From IMG/VR virus record IMGVR_UViG_3300021559_000076, positions 1 through 30,321 of that record: DNA of 30,321 nucleotides. One strand, given 5' to 3'. Within the stretch, counting starts at the first letter, position 1. Each line of letters opens with the position of its first letter. This document shows, piece by piece, positions 11,688-19,571 of this stretch. The DNA comes from a virus. Both the position numbers and the translations under genes were made by a program. The notes beneath the pieces are model-generated. The model was not told the origin of the DNA. It saw only the letters and a program-made list of their open reading frames with translations, and did no database searches.

Positions 11688-12483
11688 TACGCTTAGCGAA
11701 GCATTGCTTCAAGAACTCCCGGATATGCCGGAGGAGTTCAAGACGAGACTCCTCAAAGTTGTCCGGGAATGGGATAACGGGGAATATTGGCGAAAGTTAA
11801 AAAGAGATCAGGACGCTCGTACTCAACGTTTCTACGAAAGATTCATAAAGAATGGCGATCTGGTTTTTGATATCGGCGCGAACATCGGGGAACGTACTGA
11901 GATATTCCGGGCGCTCGGAGCCAAAGTAGTCGCGGTCGAACCCCATCCGGATTGCGTACGAGTTCTGAACAAGAAGTTCAGCGACGATCCGAACGTTACC
12001 GTTGTCCCCCGCGCCCTAGGAAACCACGTTGGAATAGGAACGCTTATCACAGGAGAACGTAGCGGAATTTCATCCCTATCGTCCCCGTGGATCGAAGCGG
12101 TTCGAGAATCTAATAGATTCGGCGAATACCAATGGGATCGTAAGTGTGAAGTAGAACTCGATACCTTGGATTTTCTAGTATCGCAGTACGGCATCCCGTC
12201 GTTCATCAAGATTGATGTTGAAGGGTTTGAAGATCAGGTTTTGAGCGGGCTATCGACTCCGGTACATTCTCTGTCTTTTGAATTCAACACCGAGTTTCTG
12301 ATTTCGACTGAAGCCTGTGTTCGTAAACTGGAAAAACTTGGCCCGGTAAAGTTTAGTTACTCCACGAAAGAAACAATGGAACTTCATCCCGAGTGGCTAA
12401 CGGGCGATGAAGTTCTTGGGTATTTGGACCGATACAAGCACGACAATAAAATGTACGGCGATGTCTATGCCCGGTTTGCATGA
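11680..12483 (+). CDS. FkbM-family methyltransferase, 267 aa
   Basis: A Rossmann SAM-binding motif, LVFDIGANIGERTEIF, is followed by AKVVAVEPHPDCVRVL and VELDTLDFLV. The FkbM signature FIKIDVEGFEDQVLSG comes next. FkbM enzymes O-methylate sugars and other hydroxyl groups. The N-terminal 60 residues form a helical extension (EFKTRLLKVVREWDNGEYW). Its start overlaps the DUF268 gene by eight bases. Together they make sugar O-methylation likely. Confidence 0.8.
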   Translation: MPDTLSEALLQELPDMPEEFKTRLLKVVREWDNGEYWRKLKRDQDARTQRFYERFIKNGDLVFDIGANIGERTEIFRALGAKVVAVEPHPDCVRVLNKKFSDDPNVTVVPRALGNHVGIGTLITGERSGISSLSSPWIEAVRESNRFGEYQWDRKCEVELDTLDFLVSQYGIPSFIKIDVEGFEDQVLSGLSTPVHSLSFEFNTEFLISTEACVRKLEKLGPVKFSYSTKETMELHPEWLTGDEVLGYLDRYKHDNKMYGDVYARFA

Positions 12484-13154
12484 ACACGGCTTTGGTTTTA
12501 GTAGCTACGGGCAAGATGTATCACGAGTACGCCCGTCAACTGATTGCATCAGCGAAGCAATATTTTGTCCCCCACGAAGTCTGCTTGTTCACGGATAGCG
12601 ACGAGGACTTCGAAGTTTACAAAGTCAAGTGTCCTACGCTCGGGTATCCGGAAGCAACACTCAAAAGATATCACCTGTTTCTGACGCAAGAACGGGCGCT
12701 CGCTAAGTTTGATTACGTATTTTACGTAGATGTTGACGCAAAGTTCGTAAGTTCGGTTGGGCAAGAGATTTTCGGGCCGGACATTACAGTCGTTATACAC
12801 AAAGGTTATAACGAACACACTTGGGATTGGTTCGCGGAACACCGACCTGAAAGCTCCGCCCACACAGGATATATCGGGCGGTATTATGTTGGTGGTTTTA
12901 ACGGCGGCACGAGCAAGGCGTTCTTGGGTATGTCTCGGGCGATTCGAGACGCGGTGGACAGAGACGATAGCAAAGGATTGGTAGCCCGCTGGCACGACGA
13001 GTCGCACATGAACCGATACTTGTCCGAGCATAAACCTTCTACTGTTCTTTCGATTGACTACGGGTATCCCGAAACGGATTTAGAAGGCTACAAGGGTTCT
13101 CCAAAGATTCTGTTTTTAGAAAAGGGTTTAGGTGATCGTACGGTTTGCGGATAG
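12480..13154 (+). CDS. GT6 (ABO/alpha-1,3-galactosyltransferase family) glycosyltransferase
   Basis: GT6 enzymes add galactose or GalNAc in alpha-1,3 linkage. Visible hallmarks are YPEATLKRYHLFL (residues 56-68), FYVDVDAKFV with a DVD metal site (84-86), RYYVGGFNGGTSKAF (134-148) and WHDESHMNRYL (171-181), the counterpart of the WHDESHLN-x-Y of the blood-group enzymes. The length of 224 is that of the short, stem-less bacterial form. As I recall, most bacterial members have NXN in place of DXD, so this phage copy keeps the metal site. It overlaps the next gene by 23 bases. Confidence 0.85.
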   Translation: MNTALVLVATGKMYHEYARQLIASAKQYFVPHEVCLFTDSDEDFEVYKVKCPTLGYPEATLKRYHLFLTQERALAKFDYVFYVDVDAKFVSSVGQEIFGPDITVVIHKGYNEHTWDWFAEHRPESSAHTGYIGRYYVGGFNGGTSKAFLGMSRAIRDAVDRDDSKGLVARWHDESHMNRYLSEHKPSTVLSIDYGYPETDLEGYKGSPKILFLEKGLGDRTVCG

Positions 13155-13806
13155 GCCGCCTTTGGCCAGCATAGTCATCGCGCTCTACAACAAAGGCGCA
13201 TACGTTCAAGAGACTCTAGAATCTTGCTTCGCACAGACGTACAAAGGGTTCGAAGTAATTGTTGTTGATGACGGCAGTACGGATAGCGGACCTCAGATCG
13301 CCCGTCAGTTTCCTGTCAAGATTGCCACAGTGACAAACCGGGGGATTGCCGGGGCCCGGAATGCGGGCGTGATGGCTTCAACGGGCGACTTCATTCTCCC
13401 GCTCGACGCCGATGACATTATTCACCCGTGGTATCTGGAAAAGACCGTTCCGTTGATGACTGAAGACGTGGGCATTGTTTCAACGGATATGCAGCGGTTC
13501 GGAGCACAGACCGAACGACTGCCCGCTAAGGTTCTGACGTACGAGCAAGAGCGCCAGTACAACGAGATTCCAGTTTGCTCGCTGATTAATAGGCAAGCGT
13601 TTATCTGGTGCGGCGGATACACTCCGCGAGTTCCGGGCTACGAAGACTGGGCGCTCTGGACAGACATTCTTAGACGCGGCTGGAAGATGGCCGTAGTTAA
13701 TGAGCCTCTGTTCTTTTACCGGACGGGCTGCAACACCGCCAACAACGAAGCAGACAAACACAGGGAAGAATTCACGAGACTGGTTCACGAATGGAACCCA
13801 CTTTAA
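13132..13806 (+). CDS. GT2-family glycosyltransferase, 224 aa
   Basis: It is a classical GT2 domain: SIVIALYNKGAYVQETLESC, FEVIVVDDGSTDSG, TNRGIAGARNAGVMASTGDF and ILPLDADDI, where DADD is the metal-binding motif. GYEDWALWTDILRRG near the end matches the ED acceptor-site motif. The start is GTG at 13132 inside the preceding gene. It transfers a sugar from a nucleotide donor to an unknown acceptor. Confidence 0.85.
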   Translation: MIVRFADRPPLASIVIALYNKGAYVQETLESCFAQTYKGFEVIVVDDGSTDSGPQIARQFPVKIATVTNRGIAGARNAGVMASTGDFILPLDADDIIHPWYLEKTVPLMTEDVGIVSTDMQRFGAQTERLPAKVLTYEQERQYNEIPVCSLINRQAFIWCGGYTPRVPGYEDWALWTDILRRGWKMAVVNEPLFFYRTGCNTANNEADKHREEFTRLVHEWNPL

Positions 13807-14600
13807 CGGACGTAGCGGCGTATTGGAATTCCCGCCCGTGCAATATACGGCGGAGCGCGGCCCCAACAGACTCCAAGCAGTTCATGGACGAGACTGAGGC
13901 CCGTAAGTACACATCGGAGCCGCATATTCCGGGTTTTGCTGAGTTTGACAAGTGGGCCGGAAAGTACGTTCTAGAAATCGGCTGTGGCATCGGGATTGAT
14001 ACAGTCAATTTTGCCCGAGCAGGCGCTAATGTAACAGCGGTTGATTTATCAGAAGAGTCTCTTCGAATTGCAAAACGGCGGGCCGATCTAGCCAACGTTC
14101 CTTTGCGGTTCATCCAGTCGAACGCTGAAGAACTTAGCCTTTGTGATCCGGCCTATCACTTGATTTACGCTTTCGGTTCTATCCACCACAGCCCGCGCCC
14201 GGTTTCGATTCTGCGCGAGATGCGAAAGTATAGCGGCAAAGTCACGACTCTCAAGATCATGGTTTATAACAAGTGGTCTTGGAAAGCGTTGTGGATTCTG
14301 TTGAAGTACGGCAAAGGACAGTTCTGGAAGTTCAGCGAATTGATCGCCCGCTATTCGGAAGCGCAGACCGGATGCCCCGTGACTCATGTGTACTCGCGAC
14401 GGTCAATCAAGAAACTAGTCGAGTCTGCGGGTTTCCGAGTCAAGAAGATTTCAGTAGATCACGTTTTTAAGTTCGACATTCCATCCTACATAAAGCATGA
14501 ATACAAAGTGGACTGGAAGTTTCGTTGGATGCCTTCGTGGTTGTTTCGGGCGTTCGAACGTGTGGCGGGATGGCATCTTCTGGTTGAGGCGACTGCTTGA
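13791..14600 (+). CDS. Class I SAM-dependent methyltransferase, 269 aa
   Basis: The SAM-binding site is VLEIGCGIGIDTVNFARAGA with AVDLSEESL after it, as in the UbiE/Methyltransf_11 group. IYAFGSIHHSPRPVSILREM marks motif IV and the following helix. The extra C-terminal 90 residues carry several aromatic patches (VDWKFRWMPSWLFRAFERVA) and might bind a lipid-linked or membrane-near acceptor. The start overlaps the GT2 gene end. The substrate is unknown. Confidence 0.75.
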   Translation: MEPTLTDVAAYWNSRPCNIRRSAAPTDSKQFMDETEARKYTSEPHIPGFAEFDKWAGKYVLEIGCGIGIDTVNFARAGANVTAVDLSEESLRIAKRRADLANVPLRFIQSNAEELSLCDPAYHLIYAFGSIHHSPRPVSILREMRKYSGKVTTLKIMVYNKWSWKALWILLKYGKGQFWKFSELIARYSEAQTGCPVTHVYSRRSIKKLVESAGFRVKKISVDHVFKFDIPSYIKHEYKVDWKFRWMPSWLFRAFERVAGWHLLVEATA

Positions 14601-15553
14601 GGATACTAGTTACAGGCGCGGGCGGCTTTATCGGGCACCATCTCGTTAAGAGATTGAAAGCCGAGGGACACTTTGTTCGGGGTGTAGACATCAAGTTTCC
14701 CGAGTACGAGGAAACAGCCGCCGACGAATTTTGGCCTTTGGACTTGCGAGAGTACGGAAACTGTTTGCTGGCTACGGGCGACGGGATCAACGCTTGCTAT
14801 TCTCTTGCGGCGACGATGGGCGGGATCGGATTTATAGAGACCCATCTCTCCGAATGTGCCCGCGACAATGTGTTGATAAACGCAAACATGTTAGAAGCCG
14901 CCCGAAAAAACGGCGTCAAGAAGTATCTTTATACTTCCAGTGCGTGCGTTTACAACCAAGATAAACAGCGGGACGAAGATGTCACTCCTCTAAAAGAGGA
15001 GGACGCTTATCCAGCGATGCCCGAGCCCGGATACGGGTGGGAGAAGTTGTTCAGCGAGCATCTAGCGGAATGCTACCAGCACGACTTTCCGGAGATGGAC
15101 ATCAAGATTGTCCGGTTCCATAACGTCTACGGGCCTCTTGGAACATACGATGGCGGGAAAGAAAAATCTCCCGCAGCATTGTGCCGGAAGATTGCGAAAG
15201 CTAATTCGGGCGACGAGATAGAAATTTGGGGCGACGGTTCCCAAACTCGCACATACATGGCCGTGGACGATTGCGTAGAAGGCCTTATCCGTCTGATGAA
15301 CTCAGACTACAACAAGCCTCTGAATCTCGGGACAGACGAACTAATCAGTATCAACGGGCTAGCCGACAAGATCGCAGGAATCGCGGGCAAGGAAATACGG
15401 AAAGCGCACAATCTTTCCGCCCCGCAGGGTGTTCGCGGTCGTTCTTCTGACAACACTCGGCTGCTAGAAGTCCTCGGTTGGGAGCCCAGAATAACGTTAG
15501 ATCAAGGGTTGCCCGAAACATACGCTTGGATCAACGAGCGGGTCAATGGATAG
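14597..15553 (+). CDS. GDP-mannose 3,5-epimerase-like NAD-dependent epimerase
   Basis: It belongs to the extended SDR family: GAGGFIGHHL (residues 7-16) binds NAD, and Y146-x3-K150 (YGWEK) is catalytic. Features shared with GDP-mannose 3,5-epimerase are MGGIGFIETH (74-83), SSACVYNQDKQ (114-124), PLKEEDAYPAMPEPGYG and HNVYGP-x-GTYDGGKEKSPAA. That enzyme turns GDP-mannose into GDP-L-galactose or GDP-L-gulose. The TTG start overlaps the upstream stop (TTGA). The product fits use by the GT11 enzyme, which prefers GDP-6-deoxy-L-galactose. Confidence 0.8.
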   Translation: MRILVTGAGGFIGHHLVKRLKAEGHFVRGVDIKFPEYEETAADEFWPLDLREYGNCLLATGDGINACYSLAATMGGIGFIETHLSECARDNVLINANMLEAARKNGVKKYLYTSSACVYNQDKQRDEDVTPLKEEDAYPAMPEPGYGWEKLFSEHLAECYQHDFPEMDIKIVRFHNVYGPLGTYDGGKEKSPAALCRKIAKANSGDEIEIWGDGSQTRTYMAVDDCVEGLIRLMNSDYNKPLNLGTDELISINGLADKIAGIAGKEIRKAHNLSAPQGVRGRSSDNTRLLEVLGWEPRITLDQGLPETYAWINERVNG

Positions 15554-16781
15554 ATTTTTCTCAACCAATCTGAAATTGGGTGTGATCGGGCTTGGGAAGC
15601 TTGGGGCTCCAATGCTTGCCGCGTTAGCGAGCAAGGGCTTCGAAGTATTCGGGTGTGACTCGGACGAGAGCAAGGTCCGGGCGATCAACGAAGGACGGGC
15701 ACCCGTAGACGAGACTGATCTGCAAGAATTCTTGATAGCCAATAAAGAACGGATTCGGGCGACCACCAAGATTAAAGAATGTGTGCAGTTTGCGGATATA
15801 ACGTTCGTGGTGACCGCGACACCGAGCGGCCCGGATGACAAGTTCTCATTGGAATACATCCTGCCCGTGTGTGAAGAACTAGGGCGCTCGCTGAGAACGA
15901 AATCCAAGCAGGCGTTTCATATTGTAGTCATTACAAGCACAGTGATGCCCGGAGACACTTGGGGCCCGATACGAGAAACAATTGAAAAGCACAGTGGACG
16001 AAAATGCGGAGAAAGTTTCGGTCTTGCGTATAGCCCGGAATTTATTGCTTTGGGCAGTGTTCTACGTGACTTCCTCAGCCCTGATTTTGTATTGCTTGGT
16101 GCGTCTGACCCTCTTACTGAAGCACGAGTGACGAGCGTCTACAAGACGATTTCGGATGCTCCGATTGCCGCGATGTCTCCCGTGAACGCCGAGATCACAA
16201 AGATCGCAGTCAATACGTTCCTCTGTACCAAGATTAGCTATGCCAACATGCTTCTCCGAATATGCAACGAGATTCCGGGGGCGGATGTAGACGTAGTTTC
16301 CGGCGCGGTAGGAATGGATTCCCGGATCGGCAAGAAGTTGCTGAAGGGTGGGACGAGCTACGGAGGCCCGTGCCTCCCCCGCGACACGAAAGCAATGGCA
16401 ACTCTCGGGCAGAGTTTCCCACTCGTGATCGACAGTTTCAATCGGGCACAGATTTTGTGGCTTGCAGATTTTGTCCAGAAACACGCCAAGGGCGTTATAA
16501 ATATTCTTGGGTTTACGTACAAGCCCGGAACTTGCGAAGAAACAGAATCGGCAGGGAAAGCTCTGCTGCAAGAATTGAATCGGCGGGGCGTCAGAACTAC
16601 GAGGGACGATAACTATAACGTGGACGGAGATTCCGACACGTTTGTGGTGATGCTCCCGGACCCAGCGTTCAAAGATTATTCGTTTTCCGGATCGACTGTT
16701 ATAGACCCGTGGCGATTCTTGCCCGAGCTAGCAAATGATCCGTCTATTCGATACATACCGCTTGGAGTCGGGCCTCACTAA
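15546..16781 (+). CDS. UDP-glucose/GDP-mannose dehydrogenase family protein
   Basis: The NAD-binding start LGVIGLGKLGAPMLAALASK, the middle LAYSPEFIALGSVLRDFLSP and the active-site loop GGTSYGGPCLPRDTKAM, with catalytic Cys276, identify a nucleotide-sugar 6-dehydrogenase. It oxidises a hexose C6 to a uronic acid. The central domain (VNAEITKIAVNTFL) and a shortened C-terminal domain follow. At 411 residues it is slightly shorter than usual. Whether it uses UDP-glucose, UDP-HexNAc or GDP-mannose cannot be told. Confidence 0.8.
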   Translation: MDRFFSTNLKLGVIGLGKLGAPMLAALASKGFEVFGCDSDESKVRAINEGRAPVDETDLQEFLIANKERIRATTKIKECVQFADITFVVTATPSGPDDKFSLEYILPVCEELGRSLRTKSKQAFHIVVITSTVMPGDTWGPIRETIEKHSGRKCGESFGLAYSPEFIALGSVLRDFLSPDFVLLGASDPLTEARVTSVYKTISDAPIAAMSPVNAEITKIAVNTFLCTKISYANMLLRICNEIPGADVDVVSGAVGMDSRIGKKLLKGGTSYGGPCLPRDTKAMATLGQSFPLVIDSFNRAQILWLADFVQKHAKGVINILGFTYKPGTCEETESAGKALLQELNRRGVRTTRDDNYNVDGDSDTFVVMLPDPAFKDYSFSGSTVIDPWRFLPELANDPSIRYIPLGVGPH

Positions 16782-16813
16782 AGTAAATCTGCTCAATAAA
16801 CAAAGGAACTTTA

Positions 16814-17470
16814 GTGAGCAAACGACTGCTTGCCGTTTTAACCTGCCGGAAGTTCTCGTACGCTCCACAAGACACAGGCGCGGCTCACCACAACGGCCCG
16901 AACGAAAGAATCCAAGCTATACTAGATACATGGTATGCTCGATGGCTTTGTAGGTATGCCGACCAGATAGACCTCCGGTTCTTCGTAGGGCGCGGAGAAG
17001 TAAGACCTGATCTTCCGAATCTCATCGAACTAGACTGCGGCGACGATTACAGGTCATTACCCGAAAAAGTACAAAAGGCTTGTTCTTGGGCATATATTGC
17101 GGGCTATGATGAGTTTGCCAAGATTGATGATGATGTTGCGGTCAATCTGGCTAACCTGCTCGCCGACACTACTTTCTCTGATTATCGCGGCTTCGAGGTA
17201 GAAGCTGATTATAAGTACGCGAGCGGAACGTTTTACTGGTTTAGTCGGCGGGCAATGGGATTGGTTGCCGAAGCTGAATGGAAGCCCGAAGAACATGCTG
17301 AAGATCGTTGGGTCGGAAAGATCATGCTGGACAATGGAATACCACTTGTCCATGATCCAAGATTCCTGTGCTGCTCCTGTGATGCTTGCTTAGAACGCTA
17401 CGATAAAGACTCTTTAATCTCAATACATACTACTTCACCGAAGCAGATGTATTCCTTTATGGAGAAATAA
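16814..17470 (+). CDS. GT31-like glycosyltransferase, 218 aa
   Basis: The sequence RIQAILDTWYARW ... DLRFFVGRG ... LIELDCGDDYRSLPEKVQKA ... EFAKIDDDVAVNLANLL follows the order seen in beta-1,3-galactosyltransferase-like GT31 proteins, with DDD as the metal site. WKPEEHAEDRWVGKIM corresponds to the E-D motif near the active site. CCSCDAC near the end may bind metal or form disulphides. The start is GTG with AAAGGA upstream. This is the last gene of the glycan cassette, coupled by TAATG to the structural genes. Confidence 0.7.
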   Translation: MSKRLLAVLTCRKFSYAPQDTGAAHHNGPNERIQAILDTWYARWLCRYADQIDLRFFVGRGEVRPDLPNLIELDCGDDYRSLPEKVQKACSWAYIAGYDEFAKIDDDVAVNLANLLADTTFSDYRGFEVEADYKYASGTFYWFSRRAMGLVAEAEWKPEEHAEDRWVGKIMLDNGIPLVHDPRFLCCSCDACLERYDKDSLISIHTTSPKQMYSFMEK

Positions 17471-17760
17471 TGAGCAACGTCTCAACAGTAACCCCCGCGA
17501 ATATTATCAAAACGTCGCGGACGGCTGCGCCGAATGCGGCGTCTAGCACGGCAACCCCTTTCGATTCCGGAAATATTTTGACATGGTCGCTCCCAAATTT
17601 TCCGACCCAGAAGCTCGTGAACGGAACCCAGAGTTTTAGCACCACGCAAGGTCAGGTATTTACAGACATGGCTTCGGGCCAAGTAGTCACTCCGAGCACG
17701 GACACTACTGGCTCTACCCTTCTGTATTCGCTTCAGGGCGGCTCGCCGGAGATGGACTAA
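17470..17760 (+). CDS. Ser/Thr-rich probable virion protein, 96 aa
   Basis: The protein is rich in Ser, Thr, Ala and Gly (SRTAAPNAASSTATPFDSGN ... TPSTDTTGSTLLYSLQGG) and has no lysine after residue 50. It probably forms an exposed beta-structured or disordered virion component. It sits directly after the glycosyltransferases, with TAATG coupling, and its stop overlaps the next ATG. It is a reasonable glycosylation target, by inference only. Confidence 0.6.
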   Translation: MSNVSTVTPANIIKTSRTAAPNAASSTATPFDSGNILTWSLPNFPTQKLVNGTQSFSTTQGQVFTDMASGQVVTPSTDTTGSTLLYSLQGGSPEMD

Positions 17761-18068
17761 TGGACTACATCGACTACAGCGATAAGACCTACGGCACTCG
17801 GTACTTCCCTACTCCTGCTGGAGCGAGTACGTCTAATCCCTCGACCCTGCACAACGTTCACAATGATCTGATTTATGTGAACACGGGATCGGGCTGGCAG
17901 CCGATGCTTCACTTGACTTCGGGCTCCGTGTATTCTGCGTACACGACGGCTTCCCCGACTACGCAGGCGGCTATTATCGCGAGCGTGACCAAAACCTCAT
18001 CGGCTCCTTCGACGGCTCACACCACGACCGCGACTGTGGCCGCAACTGTGGCAATTCGCGGACGGTAA
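17760..18068 (+). CDS. Thr/Ala-rich probable virion protein, 102 aa
   Basis: The N-terminal 60 residues look folded (YIDYSDKTYGTRYFPTPAGA, HNVHNDLIYVNTGSGWQPML). The rest is low complexity (TTASPTTQAAIIASVTKTSS, then TAHTTTATVAATVAI). The pattern suits a short tail-fibre or decoration protein with a Thr-rich tip. The neighbours are structural. No homologue was recognised. Confidence 0.55.
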   Translation: MDYIDYSDKTYGTRYFPTPAGASTSNPSTLHNVHNDLIYVNTGSGWQPMLHLTSGSVYSAYTTASPTTQAAIIASVTKTSSAPSTAHTTTATVAATVAIRGR

Positions 18069-18488
18069 ATGGCCGACTACACGCTGTTCTGCGACGGCAG
18101 CGCGAAGCACGGAACGGGCTACTTTGGTTATGTTCTGTTCAAGGACAAAGTTGAAATAGACAGTGGGTACGGGATGATCGGGCAAGGTATTAAGCCCAAG
18201 ATCGCCGAGAAATACGCGCTGTCTTACGGGCTGGATTCTTTTGTCCGCAAATGGTCCGAGCCCGGAACTCTTAAAGTTTTTGGTGACGCAAAACAGGTCA
18301 TCGAAAAGATCGAAGAAGACTCTGATGTAAGCCCGAAGATTAAACAGATCAGAGGGTGGGGCGTGCCCGTAATCTTTAAGTGGATTCCGAGGGACGCTAA
18401 CCAATTGGCGAACGATCTAGCCAGAAAAATGATCGACTATTTCCGCATCGCTGGTACAGGTAACCGGGAATTGAAAGGTAACAAATGA
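18069..18488 (+). CDS. Ribonuclease HI-like protein, 139 aa
   Basis: RNase HI cleaves the RNA strand of RNA-DNA hybrids. The four acidic positions are visible: D9 in FCDGSAKHGTG, E47 in AEKYALSYGL, D73 in VFGDAKQVI and D116 in WIPRDANQLANDLARK. The protein is of normal length for a single-domain enzyme. Its place between virion genes is odd, because RNase H genes usually sit with replication genes. The stop overlaps the next start (ATGA). Confidence 0.85.
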   Translation: MADYTLFCDGSAKHGTGYFGYVLFKDKVEIDSGYGMIGQGIKPKIAEKYALSYGLDSFVRKWSEPGTLKVFGDAKQVIEKIEEDSDVSPKIKQIRGWGVPVIFKWIPRDANQLANDLARKMIDYFRIAGTGNRELKGNK

Positions 18489-19102
18489 GCTTCGTAAACG
18501 GCAACGCTCCTGTTGCATATAGCTTGATGACTTCTGGGACCGGAACCTCGGCTCAGCTTTGGCAGGTTAGCTCGACCGGAACTTCGGCGGGCGTGACTGC
18601 TGGTAACTTCTATCTGGACAGCACTGATTCCGACAAACTGAACGGACGGAAGTTCAACGTCACGGTTGGCGGATGGTTTAAGGCGCACGGCGCGACCCAG
18701 ACCGTGGCTGTTGGTCTTCAGATTTTCCCGTGGAACACGACTGTCTCGGGCGGGCGTACTGCTTCTGGTACGGCTACTTTCACCCCCGTTGCAAGCGGAA
18801 CCTTGATTGCTGGAACGTATTATGACTTCCTTGTCAGTCAGGACTTCTTCGGCGAAGCGAATGCCAACACTCTGACTTGCTTTGCCCCGACCGTGTATTT
18901 TGCGGGCTCCGCAGTCACTATCGTGACTACGGCTTCTGCTCAGACTGTGGCTTTTGCTTCGTCTTCGCAGACCGAGCCGATCAATGGTGTGAACGCGACC
19001 ACGGATTATGCTCTAGCCTCGTTCGTGCCGACGTTCACCAACAGCGTGAGCGATAGCACGATGACGGCGCAGTTGACGACCTGCTCGATCACCACGATCT
19101 AG
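18485..19102 (+). CDS. Probable virion structural protein, 205 aa
   Basis: The sequence is beta-rich and high in Thr, Ser, Gly and Ala (SLMTSGTGTSAQLWQVSSTG ... NVTVGGWFKAHGATQTVAVG), with few charged residues and no enzyme motif. It fits capsid decoration or tail proteins. It ends just before one of the TAGTCCGGAAACCGTA boundary repeats. The exact position in the virion is unknown. Confidence 0.65.
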   Translation: MSFVNGNAPVAYSLMTSGTGTSAQLWQVSSTGTSAGVTAGNFYLDSTDSDKLNGRKFNVTVGGWFKAHGATQTVAVGLQIFPWNTTVSGGRTASGTATFTPVASGTLIAGTYYDFLVSQDFFGEANANTLTCFAPTVYFAGSAVTIVTTASAQTVAFASSSQTEPINGVNATTDYALASFVPTFTNSVSDSTMTAQLTTCSITTI

Positions 19103-19115
19103 TCCGGAAACCGTA
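19100..19115 (+). repeat. Gene-boundary repeat, copy 1
   Basis: TAGTCCGGAAACCGTA begins with the stop codon of the preceding gene. The identical 16 bases occur at 19908-19923 and 28318-28333. CGG-AAA-CCG can form a tiny hairpin. Looser copies lie at 5474, 20990 and 23572. Confidence 0.75.
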
Positions 19116-19121
19116 CGACTT

Positions 19122-19448
19122 ATGAATCTAGTTGAGGCTCAAGCGGAACTTCAGGAAAAATCCAAGGAAGCCCGCAAAAAGCAGAACCGCAAGAATGCTC
19201 GTAGACCGAGGAAGGTGAAACTGCCTCCTCGGTCGCGGGCCTCTTTAGAAACACTGATTAAAGAAGCAATTAAAGACCCGTCTGTCAAAGGATCGCCCAA
19301 AGTCGAGTTGTGCAAGCTCTTGGCTGTCCTCGAAGGACGGTTGTCGAGCGACGTACTCAAGGTTGAAAAAGATGAGCCAGAAGAACCCCAACCCGTCTCA
19401 AACCCAACTCCCCGAGGATCAGACCTCGCTCCCGCAAGATCAGTATAA
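19122..19448 (+). CDS. Basic protein, 108 aa, possible small terminase or scaffold-like
   Basis: The N-terminal 45 residues are extremely basic (KKQNRKNARRPRKVKLPPRS). They are followed by a helical region (LETLIKEAIKDPSVKGSPKV) and an acidic and proline-rich tail. Location shortly upstream of the terminase and the strong charge would allow a small terminase subunit or another DNA-binding role. No sequence motif proves it. The last 77 bases overlap the next gene in another frame. Confidence 0.5.
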   Translation: MNLVEAQAELQEKSKEARKKQNRKNARRPRKVKLPPRSRASLETLIKEAIKDPSVKGSPKVELCKLLAVLEGRLSSDVLKVEKDEPEEPQPVSNPTPRGSDLAPARSV

Positions 19449-19527
19449 GACGGGCTATCCGTGGGTTCGGTCTGAGGAAGGGCTCGATCCGAACGACACT
19501 CATTTGCACGGTTGCTGCTGCGAATAA
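19372..19527 (+). CDS. Small acidic protein, 51 aa, overlapping its neighbour
   Basis: MSQKNPNPSQTQLPEDQTSL starts at an ATG with AAGG upstream. It runs on to TGYPWVRSEEGLDPNDTHLH and ends in three adjacent cysteines (HGCCCE). The coding overlap of 77 bases with the previous gene is unusual, but both frames look natural. The Cys and His at the end may bind metal. The function is unknown. Confidence 0.45.
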   Translation: MSQKNPNPSQTQLPEDQTSLPQDQYKTGYPWVRSEEGLDPNDTHLHGCCCE

Positions 19528-19571
19528 CTTTGCTCGAAAGTCGGACACGACGGCGGGCTTAGGAAACCAAC

